From positions 62,001 to 126,000 of the forward strand of contig NZ_VSZS01000054.1 in the NCBI RefSeq assembly GCF_008180155.1: a stretch of 64,000 bases of DNA, read 5' to 3'. The position numbers and the translations under genes were made by a program. How positions within the stretch are numbered: the stretch's first letter is position 1; the number at the start of each line of letters is the position of its first letter. The DNA is from Neoaquamicrobium microcysteis (GTDB lineage: Bacteria > Pseudomonadota > Alphaproteobacteria > Rhizobiales > Rhizobiaceae). Below are positions 33,195-41,161 of this stretch, in pieces. The notes below the pieces were generated by a model. It worked only from the letters and a program-made list of their open reading frames with translations, did no database searches and was not told where the DNA came from.

Positions 33195-33572
33195 TTGCAC
33201 GACGCACCGCTCGCCGGCATGCATGTCCTTGTTATGGAAGATGAATTCCTTATCGCCATGGATGTCGAGGAGCTGTGCCGTGAGCATGGTGCCGCGGACG
33301 TGACGATCGTACGCCGGCTCGACGAGCTTGGCGGCCGCTCTATAGAGCAGGAAGTCAATGTCGCGATCCTCGACGTGATGCTTGGCGGCACCTCGACGAC
33401 CGACTTCGCCCGCACGCTGACGCAGCATCGCATCCCGTTCGTCTTTGCGACCGGCTACACCGATTTCGAGGAGCATGTGGATGCTGGCGTCGAGGTCGTA
33501 GGCAAGCCCTATTCGGCCGCCGAACTGATCGCCGCGCTGGAGCGGGCGATGGCCCGCTCCAATAAAGGCTAG
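33195..33572 (+). CDS. single-domain response regulator, FATGUY type
   Basis: Receiver-only protein of 125 residues. MEDEF acidic pocket, phospho-acceptor D60 in AILDVMLGG, the FATGY sequence (FATGUY motif) and the lysine in GKPYS are present. FATGUY receivers modulate phospho-flow to PhyR in the alphaproteobacterial stress response (SdrG-type). It has no output domain and lies next to ecfG, nepR, phyR and an HWE kinase. TTG 33195 was chosen because GGAGG lies 8 bases upstream; the ATG at 33219 lacks a ribosome site. Confidence 0.82.
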   Translation: MHDAPLAGMHVLVMEDEFLIAMDVEELCREHGAADVTIVRRLDELGGRSIEQEVNVAILDVMLGGTSTTDFARTLTQHRIPFVFATGYTDFEEHVDAGVEVVGKPYSAAELIAALERAMARSNKG

Positions 33573-33579
33573 CTGCCGG

Positions 33580-34134
33580 TCAGGCGGCGTTGGACCCCAT
33601 CACCTGGGCGGAAATCGCGTCGGGACCGTAGTCCGCCTCACCCGAAACGTTGAGGATTTCCTGAAGCCGGCTGCGAGCGCGGCTCACACGGCTCTTGATC
33701 GTACCGACGGCGCAGTCGCAGATCTCGGCTGCTTCCTCGTAGGAGAAGCCCGACGCGCCGATGAGGATGATCGCCTCGCGCTGGTCTTCCGGCAGAGTTT
33801 CGAGCGCCGCGCGGAAATCGTCGAGGTCGAGCGATCCCTGCTGGGCGGGATGCACGGCGAGCCTTGCCGTGATGACGCCGTCGCTGTCCTGCACCTCGCG
33901 GCCGCGCTTGCGCATCTGGGAGTAGAACTCATTGCGCAGGATGGTGAACACCCACGCCTTGAGGTTGGTGCCCATCTGGAAAGAGGCCTGCTTGTCCCAC
34001 GCCTTGACCAGGGTTTCCTGGACGAGGTCGTCGGCCTTGTCGGCGTTCTGTGCCAGCGACATGGCGAACGCACGCAGGCTGGGGATGGCGCCGAGCAAAT
34101 CCTGCTTGAAGGTCGATTCGTCGGCCATCTTCAC
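33580..34134 (-). CDS. ecfG: general stress ECF sigma factor EcfG
   Basis: ECF15-type sigma factor of 184 residues. Region 2 (DKADDLVQETLVKAWDKQASFQMGTNLKAWVFTILRNEFYSQMRKRGRE) binds the -10 and core enzyme. Region 4 (LPEDQREAIILIGASGFSYEEAAEICDCAVGTIKSRVSRARSRL) binds GGAAC. The gene is directly after nepR with overlapping GTGA, in the standard phyR/nepR-ecfG arrangement. The anti-sigma NepR holds it until phospho-PhyR frees it. The GTG start was chosen for the overlap; ATG 34128 is two codons later. Confidence 0.93.
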   Translation of the reverse strand: MKMADESTFKQDLLGAIPSLRAFAMSLAQNADKADDLVQETLVKAWDKQASFQMGTNLKAWVFTILRNEFYSQMRKRGREVQDSDGVITARLAVHPAQQGSLDLDDFRAALETLPEDQREAIILIGASGFSYEEAAEICDCAVGTIKSRVSRARSRLQEILNVSGEADYGPDAISAQVMGSNAA

Positions 34135-34349
34135 TTGCCTTCGCGTTCGGGTTCGCGCGAAAGGGACGGCTCTTCCCTGTCCTCGAGCTGCTTCAACAGG
34201 TCTGCAAACCTGTCCGGCACATCATCGGAGACGAGTTCGTCATAATATTGCTTGAGTTTGCGGCCAATCTCGGTATTCGGCCCAAGAGTATCACTGCGGT
34301 TTCCCGCTTTTCCCTGGCCACCCGCTGCGGCCGACATATTTGGCTTCAT
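34131..34349 (-). CDS. nepR: anti-sigma factor NepR
   Basis: Small anti-sigma factor of 72 residues. The core (TEIGRKLKQYYDELVSDDVPDRFADLLKQLED) contains the two conserved helices that grip EcfG and, after stress, phospho-PhyR; both ends are disordered and charged. ATG 34349 has AAGGA upstream. It overlaps ecfG and is transcribed from a perfect EcfG promoter, so the unit is autoregulated. Confidence 0.93.
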   Translation of the reverse strand: MKPNMSAAAGGQGKAGNRSDTLGPNTEIGRKLKQYYDELVSDDVPDRFADLLKQLEDREEPSLSREPEREGK

Positions 34350-34447
34350 GCTGTTTCCTTGCCCCCGCTGTGCCGCATCATTCATTGCCTGGCACATATC
34401 CGCGTTGCTTGTTTCGGTCACCCGCAGGTCGACCAGTCGGATGGGCA

Positions 34448-34472
34448 AACGTATGGTCTGCGAAATCGTTCC
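34448..34472 (-). promoter_or_regulatory. EcfG promoter for nepR-ecfG
   Basis: On the minus strand GGAAC (34472-34468), 16 bases, CGTT (34451-34448). Ten bases away, on the plus strand, lies the equally perfect phyR promoter. Confidence 0.88.
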
Positions 34473-34481
34473 GCAAATTCT

Positions 34482-34506
34482 GGAACTTTTTTGCCGGAAC
34501 CACGTT
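34482..34506 (+). promoter_or_regulatory. EcfG promoter for phyR
   Basis: GGAAC (34482-34486), 16 bases, CGTT (34503-34506), about 60 bp before the phyR ATG; divergent from the nepR-ecfG promoter. Confidence 0.88.
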
Positions 34507-34566
34507 TCAGGTCTTCGAATGCCTAATCCGGCCTTCTTTGAACGTCACTGAGGGAGACGCCTTATC

Positions 34567-35361
34567 ATGAGTTTATCTGCACGGATCGCGCCGCACTTGC
34601 CATTCCTGCGGCGCTTTTCCCGCGCCGTTACGGGTTCGCAGAACAGCGGTGACGCACTCGTCGCCGCCACGCTTGAGGCGATCATCGCCGATGTGAGCGT
34701 GTTTCCAAAACTGTCATCCGACCGCATCGCGCTCTATCGGGTCTTCACCAAGCTCTTCACCTCGGTGAGCATCAGGGTGCCCGAAGTCGAGGACGCGGCG
34801 GGCTGGGAAAGCCGCGCTGCGGCAAACCTGTCGGCGCTAGCGCCGCTGCCGCGTCAGGCGTTTCTGCTCGTCGCCGTCGAAGGATTCGCCGAAGACGAGG
34901 CCGCCGAGGTGCTGGATGTCGATCCCTCGCGCTTCTCCGAACTTCTGTCGCAAGCCAGCGACGAAATCTCCCGGCAGGTGGCTACCGACGTTCTCATCAT
35001 CGAGGACGAGCCTCTCATCGCCATGGACATCGAGGAAATGGTCGAGAGCCTCGGTCATCGCGTGGTCGGCACCGCGCGCACCCACAAGGAAGCCGTGGCG
35101 CTGTTTTCCAGCAAGCGGCCCAAGATGGTGCTGGCGGACATCCAGCTCGCCGACGGTTCGTCGGGCATCGACGCGGTGAACGAAATCCTCGCCGGCACCC
35201 CGGTCCCGGTGATCTTCATCACCGCGTTCCCGGAACGCCTGCTTACGGGCGAACGGCCAGAGCCGGCCTTCCTCGTCACCAAGCCGTTCAATCCGGACAT
35301 GGTGAAGGCGCTCATCAGCCAGGCGCTGTTCTTCGACCGTCAGGCGAAGGCGGCAGCATAA
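34567..35361 (+). CDS. phyR: stress response regulator PhyR (sigma-mimic)
   Basis: Response regulator of 264 residues with an inverted layout. An N-terminal ECF-sigma-like domain (about 1-130) mimics region 2/region 4 and ends with LPRQAFLLVAVEGFAEDEAAEVLDVD. A C-terminal receiver (about 138-260) has IIEDEPLIAMDIEEM, the phospho-acceptor D191 in LADIQLADG, and TKPF. On phosphorylation the sigma-like domain captures NepR and frees EcfG. It is divergent from nepR-ecfG. The ATG 34567 has GAGGGAGA upstream. Confidence 0.95.
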   Translation: MSLSARIAPHLPFLRRFSRAVTGSQNSGDALVAATLEAIIADVSVFPKLSSDRIALYRVFTKLFTSVSIRVPEVEDAAGWESRAAANLSALAPLPRQAFLLVAVEGFAEDEAAEVLDVDPSRFSELLSQASDEISRQVATDVLIIEDEPLIAMDIEEMVESLGHRVVGTARTHKEAVALFSSKRPKMVLADIQLADGSSGIDAVNEILAGTPVPVIFITAFPERLLTGERPEPAFLVTKPFNPDMVKALISQALFFDRQAKAAA

Positions 35362-35390
35362 GCGCAGCGCATCATGCTTCCCAAGCGAGA

Positions 35391-35419
35391 AAGGCCGCCG
35401 TTTTCGGCGGTCTTTTTTC
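35391..35419 (+). terminator. Rho-independent terminator of phyR
   Basis: GGCCGCCG-TTTT-CGGCGGTC followed by TTTTTT, 30 bp after the phyR stop. Confidence 0.85.
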
Positions 35420-35455
35420 GTTCGACCCCCATTAAACGCCGCCCTTGCCGCATAC

Positions 35456-35480
35456 GGAACAAAAGACGGAACAGGGCGTT
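35456..35480 (+). promoter_or_regulatory. EcfG promoter for the DUF1328 gene
   Basis: GGAAC (35456-35460), 16 bases, CGTT (35477-35480), about 25 bp before the expected transcript leader of the small gene starting at 35510. Confidence 0.82.
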
Positions 35481-35509
35481 TTCATGCACAAATTCCAAGG
35501 AGATAGACC

Positions 35510-35677
35510 ATGCTTTACTGGACGCTCGTGTTTCTCGTCGTCGCGATCATCGCCGGTGCGCTTGGCTTCGGCGGCATCGCAGGCGCTTCGGCCGGGATCG
35601 CGCAGATCCTGTTCTTCATATTCCTCGCCTTCCTGGTGATCTCGCTGATTGCGGGTCTGATGCGCCGGGCAGGCTAG
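35510..35677 (+). CDS. DUF1328-family small membrane protein
   Basis: Protein of 55 residues: [20 protein letters not shown], then a [11 protein letters not shown] turn and a second hydrophobic helix ending in AGLMRRAG. This is the two-helix YtjA/DUF1328 family, usually stress induced. The ATG at 35510 follows AAGGAGATAGACC, a strong ribosome site, and the gene sits directly behind an EcfG promoter. Confidence 0.87.
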   Translation: MLYWTLVFLVVAIIAGALGFGGIAGASAGIAQILFFIFLAFLVISLIAGLMRRAG

Positions 35678-35760
35678 AGGACAGGTCTCGGTGGCTGCCC
35701 TAGGGCATCACCGGGCTGGCGGAGTTCGCAGACCCCTCAGCTCGCACTTCGCCAACCGTC

Positions 35761-35792
35761 GGACGATGCAAAGGATCAACTTTGCGTCGTCC
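35761..35792. terminator. hairpin downstream of DUF1328, possible terminator
   Basis: GGACGATGCAAAG and CTTTGCGTCGTCC form a 13-bp stem with one wobble pair and a six-base loop. No U-run follows directly, so termination is uncertain. Confidence 0.45.
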
Positions 35793-35806
35793 GGCGGCGT
35801 TTCTGA

Positions 35807-35831
35807 GGAACCCGGGGCGGTAAGCTTCGTT
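35807..35831 (+). promoter_or_regulatory. EcfG promoter for the HWE kinase gene
   Basis: GGAAC (35807-35811), 16 bases, CGTT (35828-35831), about 115 bp before the kinase start codon. Confidence 0.75.
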
Positions 35832-35952
35832 GCATAAGCGGGGTGGAAGCGGGAGCATAGGTTTCGTATGCGTCGGGCTTGATGCCATTGTGTGAGGACG
35901 CGAAAATGTATTCGCTGGAAGTCGGGGTAAGCCAGTGGAAGTGAGGCGGGGA

Positions 35953-36903
35953 ATGTTGCGCGCCTTGCGCAACACCGGCATCATCGTCATCTACCAGACG
36001 ACCGATTTGCGTGTGCGGTGGGGCCAGAACGTTCCTGCGGAATGGTCTGCCGACGACATCGCGGGCAAGACCGACAGCGATTTCATGCCCGGCAATTCGG
36101 TAGATCGCATCATCGAGCGCAAGCACGCGGTGCTGGCTTCCGGCGCGCCGGAGATGCTCGAGTTCCGCGCCGGAACCGAGGATGGCGGGCGCTGGTATGA
36201 CATGTGGATCGACGCCGACCTCGATGACGACGGCGTCATCAGCGGCGTGGTGACGACGATCGTCGAGGTCACCGAACGCAAACGCCGCGAGCAGACGTTG
36301 CGCACGCTGCTGCGCGAAGTCAGCCACCGGTCGAAGAATCTCCTCGCCATCATCCAGAGCATCGCGACCCAGACCGGCCGCTACTCGCCGAGCATCGACG
36401 CGTTTCTCGATCGCTTTCGCGGGCGGTTGCAGTCGCTTGCGTCGTCACAGGATCTGGTGACGTCGTCCAACTGGCGCGGCGCCATGCTGAGCGAGCTCGT
36501 GGAAGGACAGATCGCCCGCTACCGCGGCGAGGCTCACAACGGCGTCACGCTGGAAGGCGTCGATGTGTACCTCAATCCCAATGCCGCGCTGCATATCGGG
36601 CTGGCCCTTCATGAGCTCGTCGTGAACTCGATGAGCCACGGCGCGCTGGCGCACCCTAACGGCCGTGCAAGGCTCGTCAGCACGCTCAAGCCGGGGGAGG
36701 GCGATGGCGCCGCCCCGTCGCTCGTGCTGACGTGGAGCGAGCATACCGACGCCTCGGAGATGCAGGAGGAAAAGCGCTTCGGCAGCGTGGCGCTCGAGCG
36801 GGTCGTGCCGCTCTCGCTCGAAGGCAAGGCCGAGTTCGAATTCACCGACGATCGCCTGAATTACCGGCTGGAAGTTCCGGCAGCTAATTTCGAGGCTGAC
36901 TGA
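35953..36903 (+). CDS. PAS-domain HWE-family sensor histidine kinase (PhyK candidate)
   Basis: Soluble kinase of 316 residues. A PAS domain (about 1-110: NTGIIVIYQTTDLRVRWGQNVP...GVVTTIVEVTERKRRE) is followed by an HWE/HisKA_2 domain with phospho-acceptor H125 in EVSHRSKNLLA. The family-defining His and W-x-E appear as LALHELVVNS and LTWSEH. HWE kinases phosphorylate PhyR in this class, and the gene lies 590 bp from phyR behind an EcfG promoter, so it is a likely cognate kinase with positive feedback. GTG 35935 is an alternative start. Confidence 0.87.
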   Translation: MLRALRNTGIIVIYQTTDLRVRWGQNVPAEWSADDIAGKTDSDFMPGNSVDRIIERKHAVLASGAPEMLEFRAGTEDGGRWYDMWIDADLDDDGVISGVVTTIVEVTERKRREQTLRTLLREVSHRSKNLLAIIQSIATQTGRYSPSIDAFLDRFRGRLQSLASSQDLVTSSNWRGAMLSELVEGQIARYRGEAHNGVTLEGVDVYLNPNAALHIGLALHELVVNSMSHGALAHPNGRARLVSTLKPGEGDGAAPSLVLTWSEHTDASEMQEEKRFGSVALERVVPLSLEGKAEFEFTDDRLNYRLEVPAANFEAD

Positions 36904-36958
36904 CACTGCCAGCCTCGGGCTACCCCGGGCCGCGCCTCCGACAATTCAAGCGCAAAAG

Positions 36959-36986
36959 AAAAAGCCGGTCGTGAGACCGGCTTTTT
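36959..36986. terminator. Rho-independent terminator after the HWE kinase
   Basis: AAAAAGCCGGTC-GTGA-GACCGGCTTTTT; A- and T-tracts on both sides allow function in both directions. Confidence 0.88.
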
Positions 36987-37302
36987 AAGAAGGCGATCGG
37001 GGGAAATCGCACCTCTTTGGGCGTTCGTTCGCATTTGGGGGGGCGATTGGGGGCTGCGAACGACCGCTTGCATCGACATAACGGGTGATTGACCATATGG
37101 TTCCACCATTGGTGAAGATTTTTGAGGGAACATCTCCGACGGAGGAACGTTCAAAGGCGATCAGATCGCTTAGACCGTGATGCCGAAAATTGGGAACCGG
37201 TTTTCGGACGACATCATGGTCTAGCTTATCGATTTAGCCGCATGTATGCGACGCGGGGTGATTCCGCCCGTCTGCAACATGCTCTAGCGCGTGGAGGGGA
37301 GC
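36987..37302. other. 316-bp intergenic region
   Basis: Between the kinase terminator and the small membrane gene at 37303. It contains a G-rich stretch (about 37015-37060), the palindromic repeat at 37173-37221, and a GGAGGGGAGC ribosome site just before 37303. No convincing coding frame was seen. Confidence 0.6.
37173..37221. repeat. RIME-like intergenic palindromic repeat
   Basis: Outer arms GACC.TGATG / CATCATGGTC and inner arms CCGAAAA / TTTTCGG surround TTGGGAACCGG. The GAAAA..GGGAACCGGTTTTCGG core with flanking GATCATG-like arms is the common short palindromic repeat of Rhizobiales intergenic DNA. It is recognised from memory of that sequence class. Confidence 0.65.
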
Positions 37303-37482
37303 ATGATTTCGCAGATGAACGCGGTGCAGAACGCCGCCCGGCTCGCGATGGCCGACCATCGCGCTGCCGAACCCATCCTGCTGCGCAGGCGATCGCAGGG
37401 CGGCGGCTTCCGCTACGGCCTGCTGCTGATCCCCGTCGTGCTGGTGGGGCTTGCCATTTTCGCCGCATTTCCCAGCGGCTAA
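37303..37482 (+). CDS. small single-span membrane protein
   Basis: Protein of 59 residues: a soluble N-terminus with a basic patch (LLRRRSQGGGFRYG), then one membrane helix (LLLIPVVLVGLAIFAAFPSG). The ATG 37303 has GGAGGGGAGC directly upstream; a GTG at 37291 would overlap that ribosome site. No family recognised. Confidence 0.6.
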   Translation: MISQMNAVQNAARLAMADHRAAEPILLRRRSQGGGFRYGLLLIPVVLVGLAIFAAFPSG

Positions 37483-37514
37483 CGGGTCTATCGGAACATC
37501 CTGAGTGACAGGAT

Positions 37515-37664
37515 CTAACGCTGCGGATTAAGGCGCTCGGCCGGAATACGCACCGTCATCTCGCCCCTGTTCGGCTCGACGTAGAGTACCAGCGCGTACA
37601 TGGCGCCATAGGCCAGGCCGGCCAGGATGGCCAGCGTCATCAGGAACCTGAACAGTGTCGGCAT
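37515..37664 (-). CDS. conserved small membrane protein next to aroK
   Basis: Protein of 49 residues, [20 protein letters not shown]..., one membrane helix followed by [20 protein letters not shown]. Small proteins with this C-terminal MTVRIPxxRL motif commonly sit beside aroK in Rhizobiales (recalled, not searched). Function unknown. ATG 37664 was chosen because upstream in-frame sequence overlaps the aroK promoter region. Confidence 0.65.
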   Translation of the reverse strand: MPTLFRFLMTLAILAGLAYGAMYALVLYVEPNRGEMTVRIPAERLNPQR

Positions 37665-37750
37665 AGTTCGCCCGTACGATTTCCATGTCTTCCAAGCCCG
37701 TCCCGTTATGGGACGGCTGCGGCTGCATTTCAAGGATCGCACTGCGATGC

Positions 37751-37779
37751 TTGACGCGAACGGCCTTTTCATGTCGATA
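37751..37779 (+). promoter_or_regulatory. promoter of the aroK-aroB operon
   Basis: TTGACG (37751-37756, preceded by C), 17 bases, TCGATA (37774-37779), close to the rhizobial CTTGAC-N17-CTATAT pattern. Transcription would start near 37786, after any ATG at 37747 or 37771, which argues for the downstream aroK start. Confidence 0.5.
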
Positions 37780-37801
37780 CCGCCCCGAAAGGACGGAATT
37801 G

Positions 37802-37867
37802 ATGACGAAAGCCGAGAGTCCGGTTGTCTGGAGCGACCTGGTTCTCACCGCCCGGTGCGTGCGGTGA
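37802..37867 (+). CDS. 21-codon leader ORF coupled to aroK
   Basis: [21 protein letters not shown] begins at an ATG with a good ribosome site (AAGGACGG, 37789-37796) and uses G/C-ending codons like neighbouring genes. Its TGA (37865-37867) overlaps the GTG proposed as the aroK start (37864-37866). It may serve as a translational-coupling leader. Alternatively a frameshift in the aroK N-terminus could have produced it. Confidence 0.45.
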   Translation: MTKAESPVVWSDLVLTARCVR

Positions 37868-38466
37868 CGCTCGCTGCCGTGCCGCATTCCGCCACCGATG
37901 TCCGTGCGCTGCTCGGACGCAAGGTCGTCGTCTTCGTCGGTCTGATGGGGGCGGGAAAGACGGCCATCGGCCGAAAGCTCGCGCAGTTGCTCGACCTGCC
38001 CTTCGTCGACAGCGACCACGAGATCGAAACCGTCTCGCGCATGACCATTCCGGAACTGTTTGAACGCTACGGCGAGCCCGAATTTCGGGCCCTGGAACAG
38101 CGCGTGATCGAAAGGCTCCTGCGCGAGGGGCCGCGCGTGGTTTCCACCGGTGGCGGGGCGTTCATGAACCCGCACACGCGCGAGGCCATCGCCTCCTTCG
38201 GCGTGTCGATCTGGCTCAAGGCCGATCTCGACCTGTTGATGGAGCGCGTCGCCAAGAAGCAGAACCGGCCGCTGCTGAAGAATGCCGATCCGCGCGCCGT
38301 CATGGCCAAGCTCATGGCCGACCGCTATCCCGTCTATGCGCAGGCCGACCTGACCGTCGAAACCCGCGATGCGAGGCGCGAGACCATCACCGAGGAAACT
38401 CTTCAGGCGCTGGCAAGCCATCTTCAGGGCCGCGCCGGGAGCGGCAGTGCAGGGGAAACGCAATGA
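37864..38466 (+). CDS. aroK: shikimate kinase
   Basis: Phosphorylates shikimate with ATP, step 5 of the chorismate pathway. 200 residues from GTG 37864, the usual length. Walker [12 protein letters not shown], the shikimate-binding DSDHEIE, and STGGGAFM with the [10 protein letters not shown]-terminal block are present. It overlaps aroB by 4 bp. The frame is open further upstream (ATG 37771, 37747), but those starts lack ribosome sites and precede the predicted transcript start. Confidence 0.88.
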   Translation: MTLAAVPHSATDVRALLGRKVVVFVGLMGAGKTAIGRKLAQLLDLPFVDSDHEIETVSRMTIPELFERYGEPEFRALEQRVIERLLREGPRVVSTGGGAFMNPHTREAIASFGVSIWLKADLDLLMERVAKKQNRPLLKNADPRAVMAKLMADRYPVYAQADLTVETRDARRETITEETLQALASHLQGRAGSGSAGETQ

Positions 38467-39590
38467 GCGCAGTCGGGGGTGAGCCGCGCAACGTCCGGGT
38501 GGAACTGGGCGCGCGGAGCTACGACATACTCATCGGCGGCGGGCTCGTCGCGCGTGCGGGCGGCGAGATCGCAGCAAGGCTTCCGGGCGTACGCGCCGCC
38601 ATCGTCACCGACCGCAACGTCGGCGGCCATCACGCGGGCGCGCTGGCTCAAAGCCTTGAAGCCGCCGGCATCGCCTCGACCACGATCGTCGTGGAACCCG
38701 GCGAGAGGAGCAAGGGCTTCGCCACGCTGCAGGAGGTGGTGGACGGCGTGCTGGCCGCGCGGCTGGAGCGGGGCGACGTGGTGGTGGCGCTGGGCGGCGG
38801 CGTCGTCGGCGATCTGGCCGGTTTCGTCGCCGGCATCGTGCGGCGCGGCATGCGGTTCGTGCAGATACCCACCTCGCTTCTGGCGCAGGTGGATTCTTCC
38901 GTCGGAGGCAAGACCGGCATCAACACCGCCCACGGCAAGAACCTCGTCGGCGTGTTCCAGCAGCCCGCGCTGGTGCTCGCCGACACGGGCGTGCTCGACA
39001 CGCTGCCCGAGCGCGAGTTTCGGGCGGGCTATGCCGAGGTAGCCAAATACGGCCTCATCGACCGGCCGGATTTCTTCGCATGGCTGGAGGAGAACTGGCG
39101 GGACGTTTTCGCCGGCGGCGCGGCACGCACCCACGCGATCGCAGAATCGTGCCGGGCGAAGGCCGAAATGGTCGCGCGCGACGAGTTCGAGACCGGCGAC
39201 CGCGCCCTGCTCAATCTCGGCCACACCTTCGGCCACGCGCTGGAGGCTGCCACCTCCTATGACAGCGCGCGGCTGGTGCACGGCGAGGGTGTTTCCATCG
39301 GCATGGCGCTCGCGCACCGGTTTTCCGCCCGCCTCAATCTCGCCAGTCCCGACGATGCGGTGCGCGTCGAAAGGCATCTGCGCGCGGTCGGCCTGCCGGT
39401 GTCGGTGGACGAGATTCCGGGCGAACTGCCTGGCGCGGAGCGAATGCTGGACTACATTGCGCAGGACAAGAAGGTTTCGCGCGGCGCGCTGACCTTCATC
39501 CTTACCCGTGGCATCGGCCAATCCTTCGTCGCAAGGAATGTGCCGGCCTCGGAAGTGCTCTCGTTCCTGAAAGAGGTGCTCGCGTCATGA
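38463..39590 (+). CDS. aroB: 3-dehydroquinate synthase
   Basis: Converts DAHP to 3-dehydroquinate, step 2 of the shikimate pathway. 375 residues. NAD-binding [31 protein letters not shown], zinc ligands in [12 protein letters not shown] and [10 protein letters not shown] are present. Typical aroK-aroB operon with ATGA overlaps on both sides. Confidence 0.95.
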   Translation: MSAVGGEPRNVRVELGARSYDILIGGGLVARAGGEIAARLPGVRAAIVTDRNVGGHHAGALAQSLEAAGIASTTIVVEPGERSKGFATLQEVVDGVLAARLERGDVVVALGGGVVGDLAGFVAGIVRRGMRFVQIPTSLLAQVDSSVGGKTGINTAHGKNLVGVFQQPALVLADTGVLDTLPEREFRAGYAEVAKYGLIDRPDFFAWLEENWRDVFAGGAARTHAIAESCRAKAEMVARDEFETGDRALLNLGHTFGHALEAATSYDSARLVHGEGVSIGMALAHRFSARLNLASPDDAVRVERHLRAVGLPVSVDEIPGELPGAERMLDYIAQDKKVSRGALTFILTRGIGQSFVARNVPASEVLSFLKEVLAS

Positions 39591-40858
39591 CGCCGGAATT
39601 CTGGATGACCGTTGGCGGTATCCTTTGCCTGATCTTCCTGTCCTTCCTGTTTTCGGGAACGGAGACCGGCATGACGGCGTCGTCGCGCGCAAGGCTGCAT
39701 GCGCTGTCGGTCGGCGGCAATGCCCGCGCAAAACTCGTGGAGAGCCTGATCGAGCGCAAGGACCGGCTTATCGGCGCGCTGCTGATCGGCAACAACCTCG
39801 TCAACATCCTGGCTTCGGCGCTGGCTACCAGCGTTTTGCTCGACCTGTTCGGGCAGAGCGGCGTGGTCTATGCGACCATCCTGATGACGGTGGTCATCGT
39901 CGTGTTCTCGGAAATCCTGCCGAAGTCGTGGGCGCTGGCGCGGCCCGAGCCGTTCGCCCTGTTCGTCGCCCCCTTCGCGCGCGTGGTGGTCGTGCTGTTC
40001 GGTGCGCTGTCGAGCACGGTAAACTGGTTCGTGCGCGGCTTCCTGTCCCTCTTCGGCCTCAACCTCAGCAGCGACGTCTCGATGCTGTCTGCGCATGAGG
40101 AGTTGCGCGGCGCGGTGGCCGTGCTTCATCGCGAGGGCGCCGTCATCAAGCAGGACCGCGACCGCATGGGCGGGCTGCTCGACCTGCACGAGCTCGAAGT
40201 TTCCGACATCATGGTCCATCGCACCAACATGCGCTCGATCAACGCCGACGATCCGCCGGAGGTTCTGGTGCGCGAAATCCTGCTCAGCTCGCACACCCGC
40301 ATGCCCGTATGGAAGGGCGCCAGCGACAACATCGTCGGCGTTGTTCACGCCAAGGACCTGCTGCGCGCGCTGCACGAGGTGGGCAACGAACCCTCCCGCA
40401 TCGACATCATGAAGGTTGCGTCGAAGCCGTGGTTCGTGCCCGACACGACATCGCTTCTCGACCAGCTAAACGCGTTCCTGCGGCGCAAGGCGCATTTCGC
40501 CATCGTCGTGGACGAATATGGCGAGGTCGAAGGGCTGGTGACGCTGGAGGACATCATCGAGGAAATCGTGGGCGACATCGCCGACGAGCACGATGTCGAC
40601 GTGCAGGGCGTGAAGCAGGAAGCCGACGGGTCGGTCGTCGTCGACGGTTCGGTGCCGATCCGCGACCTCAACCGTGCGCTCGACTGGAAACTGCCCGACG
40701 AGGAGGCGACCACGATCGCCGGTCTCGTCATCCACGAGACGCAGTCGATCCCCAACGAGCGGCAGGCCTTCACCTTCCACGGCAAGCGTTTCATCGTGAT
40801 GAAGCGCGACAAGAACCGAATCACCCGCATCAGGATCAGGCCGGCGGACGAGGCGTAA
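39587..40858 (+). CDS. CNNM/CorC (HlyC/CorC) family transporter-associated protein
   Basis: Membrane protein of 423 residues: a DUF21/CNNM domain with four hydrophobic segments (about 1-185, SGTETGMTASSRARL and SEILPKSWALARP motifs), two CBS domains (about 200-330, with VVDEYGEVEGLVTLEDIIEEIVGDI) and a C-terminal CorC_HlyC domain. Relatives influence Mg2+/Co2+ efflux. It is the third gene of the aroK-aroB operon by ATGA overlap, an order common in Rhizobiales. Confidence 0.92.
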   Translation: MTPEFWMTVGGILCLIFLSFLFSGTETGMTASSRARLHALSVGGNARAKLVESLIERKDRLIGALLIGNNLVNILASALATSVLLDLFGQSGVVYATILMTVVIVVFSEILPKSWALARPEPFALFVAPFARVVVVLFGALSSTVNWFVRGFLSLFGLNLSSDVSMLSAHEELRGAVAVLHREGAVIKQDRDRMGGLLDLHELEVSDIMVHRTNMRSINADDPPEVLVREILLSSHTRMPVWKGASDNIVGVVHAKDLLRALHEVGNEPSRIDIMKVASKPWFVPDTTSLLDQLNAFLRRKAHFAIVVDEYGEVEGLVTLEDIIEEIVGDIADEHDVDVQGVKQEADGSVVVDGSVPIRDLNRALDWKLPDEEATTIAGLVIHETQSIPNERQAFTFHGKRFIVMKRDKNRITRIRIRPADEA

Positions 40859-40859
40859 A

Positions 40860-40886
40860 ATGACCATAGTCATTGACTATGGTCAT
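40860..40886. promoter_or_regulatory. perfect palindromic operator of the toxin-antitoxin module
   Basis: ATGACCATAGTCA, a central T, then TGACTATGGTCAT: 13-bp perfect arms. It overlaps the -35 of the promoter for the antitoxin gene, as expected for autorepression by a Phd-type antitoxin. Confidence 0.85.
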
Positions 40887-40901
40887 GGCCGCCTTCATAT
40901 T
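40873..40901 (+). promoter_or_regulatory. promoter of the toxin-antitoxin operon
   Basis: TTGACT (40873-40878), 17 bases, CATATT (40896-40901); the -35 lies inside the palindrome. The start codon at 40925 is about 18 bp from the expected transcript start. Confidence 0.75.
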
Positions 40902-40924
40902 CGCTTGCCAGCTGGAGATGCCCC

Positions 40925-41161
40925 ATGGTCGTGCATGTTTCAAAATCGCGGTTCAAGGCGAAGGCGCTGGAACTCATGCGTCAGGTGGAGGCATCTGGCG
41001 AGCCGATCGTGATTACCGATCACGGGAAGCCCGCACTGGAACTCAAACCCATCGGGGCGAAGCCTGCAAGAGACCCGCTGGAGCGCCTGCGAGGCTCTTT
41101 GCTGTTTTACGATCGGCCGTTCGATCCGGTGGATGAGGAGGAATGGGACACGCTCAAGTGA
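40925..41161 (+). CDS. Phd/YefM-family antitoxin
   Basis: Antitoxin of 78 residues. The N-terminal DNA-binding part (VHVSKSRFKAKALELMRQVEASGEPIVITDHGKPALELKP) has the Phd/YefM fold. The acidic tail (YDRPFDPVDEEEWDTLK) probably wraps and blocks the PIN toxin. It overlaps the toxin gene by 4 bp (GTGA) and is preceded by a promoter overlapped by a perfect palindrome. Confidence 0.88.
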   Translation: MVVHVSKSRFKAKALELMRQVEASGEPIVITDHGKPALELKPIGAKPARDPLERLRGSLLFYDRPFDPVDEEEWDTLK

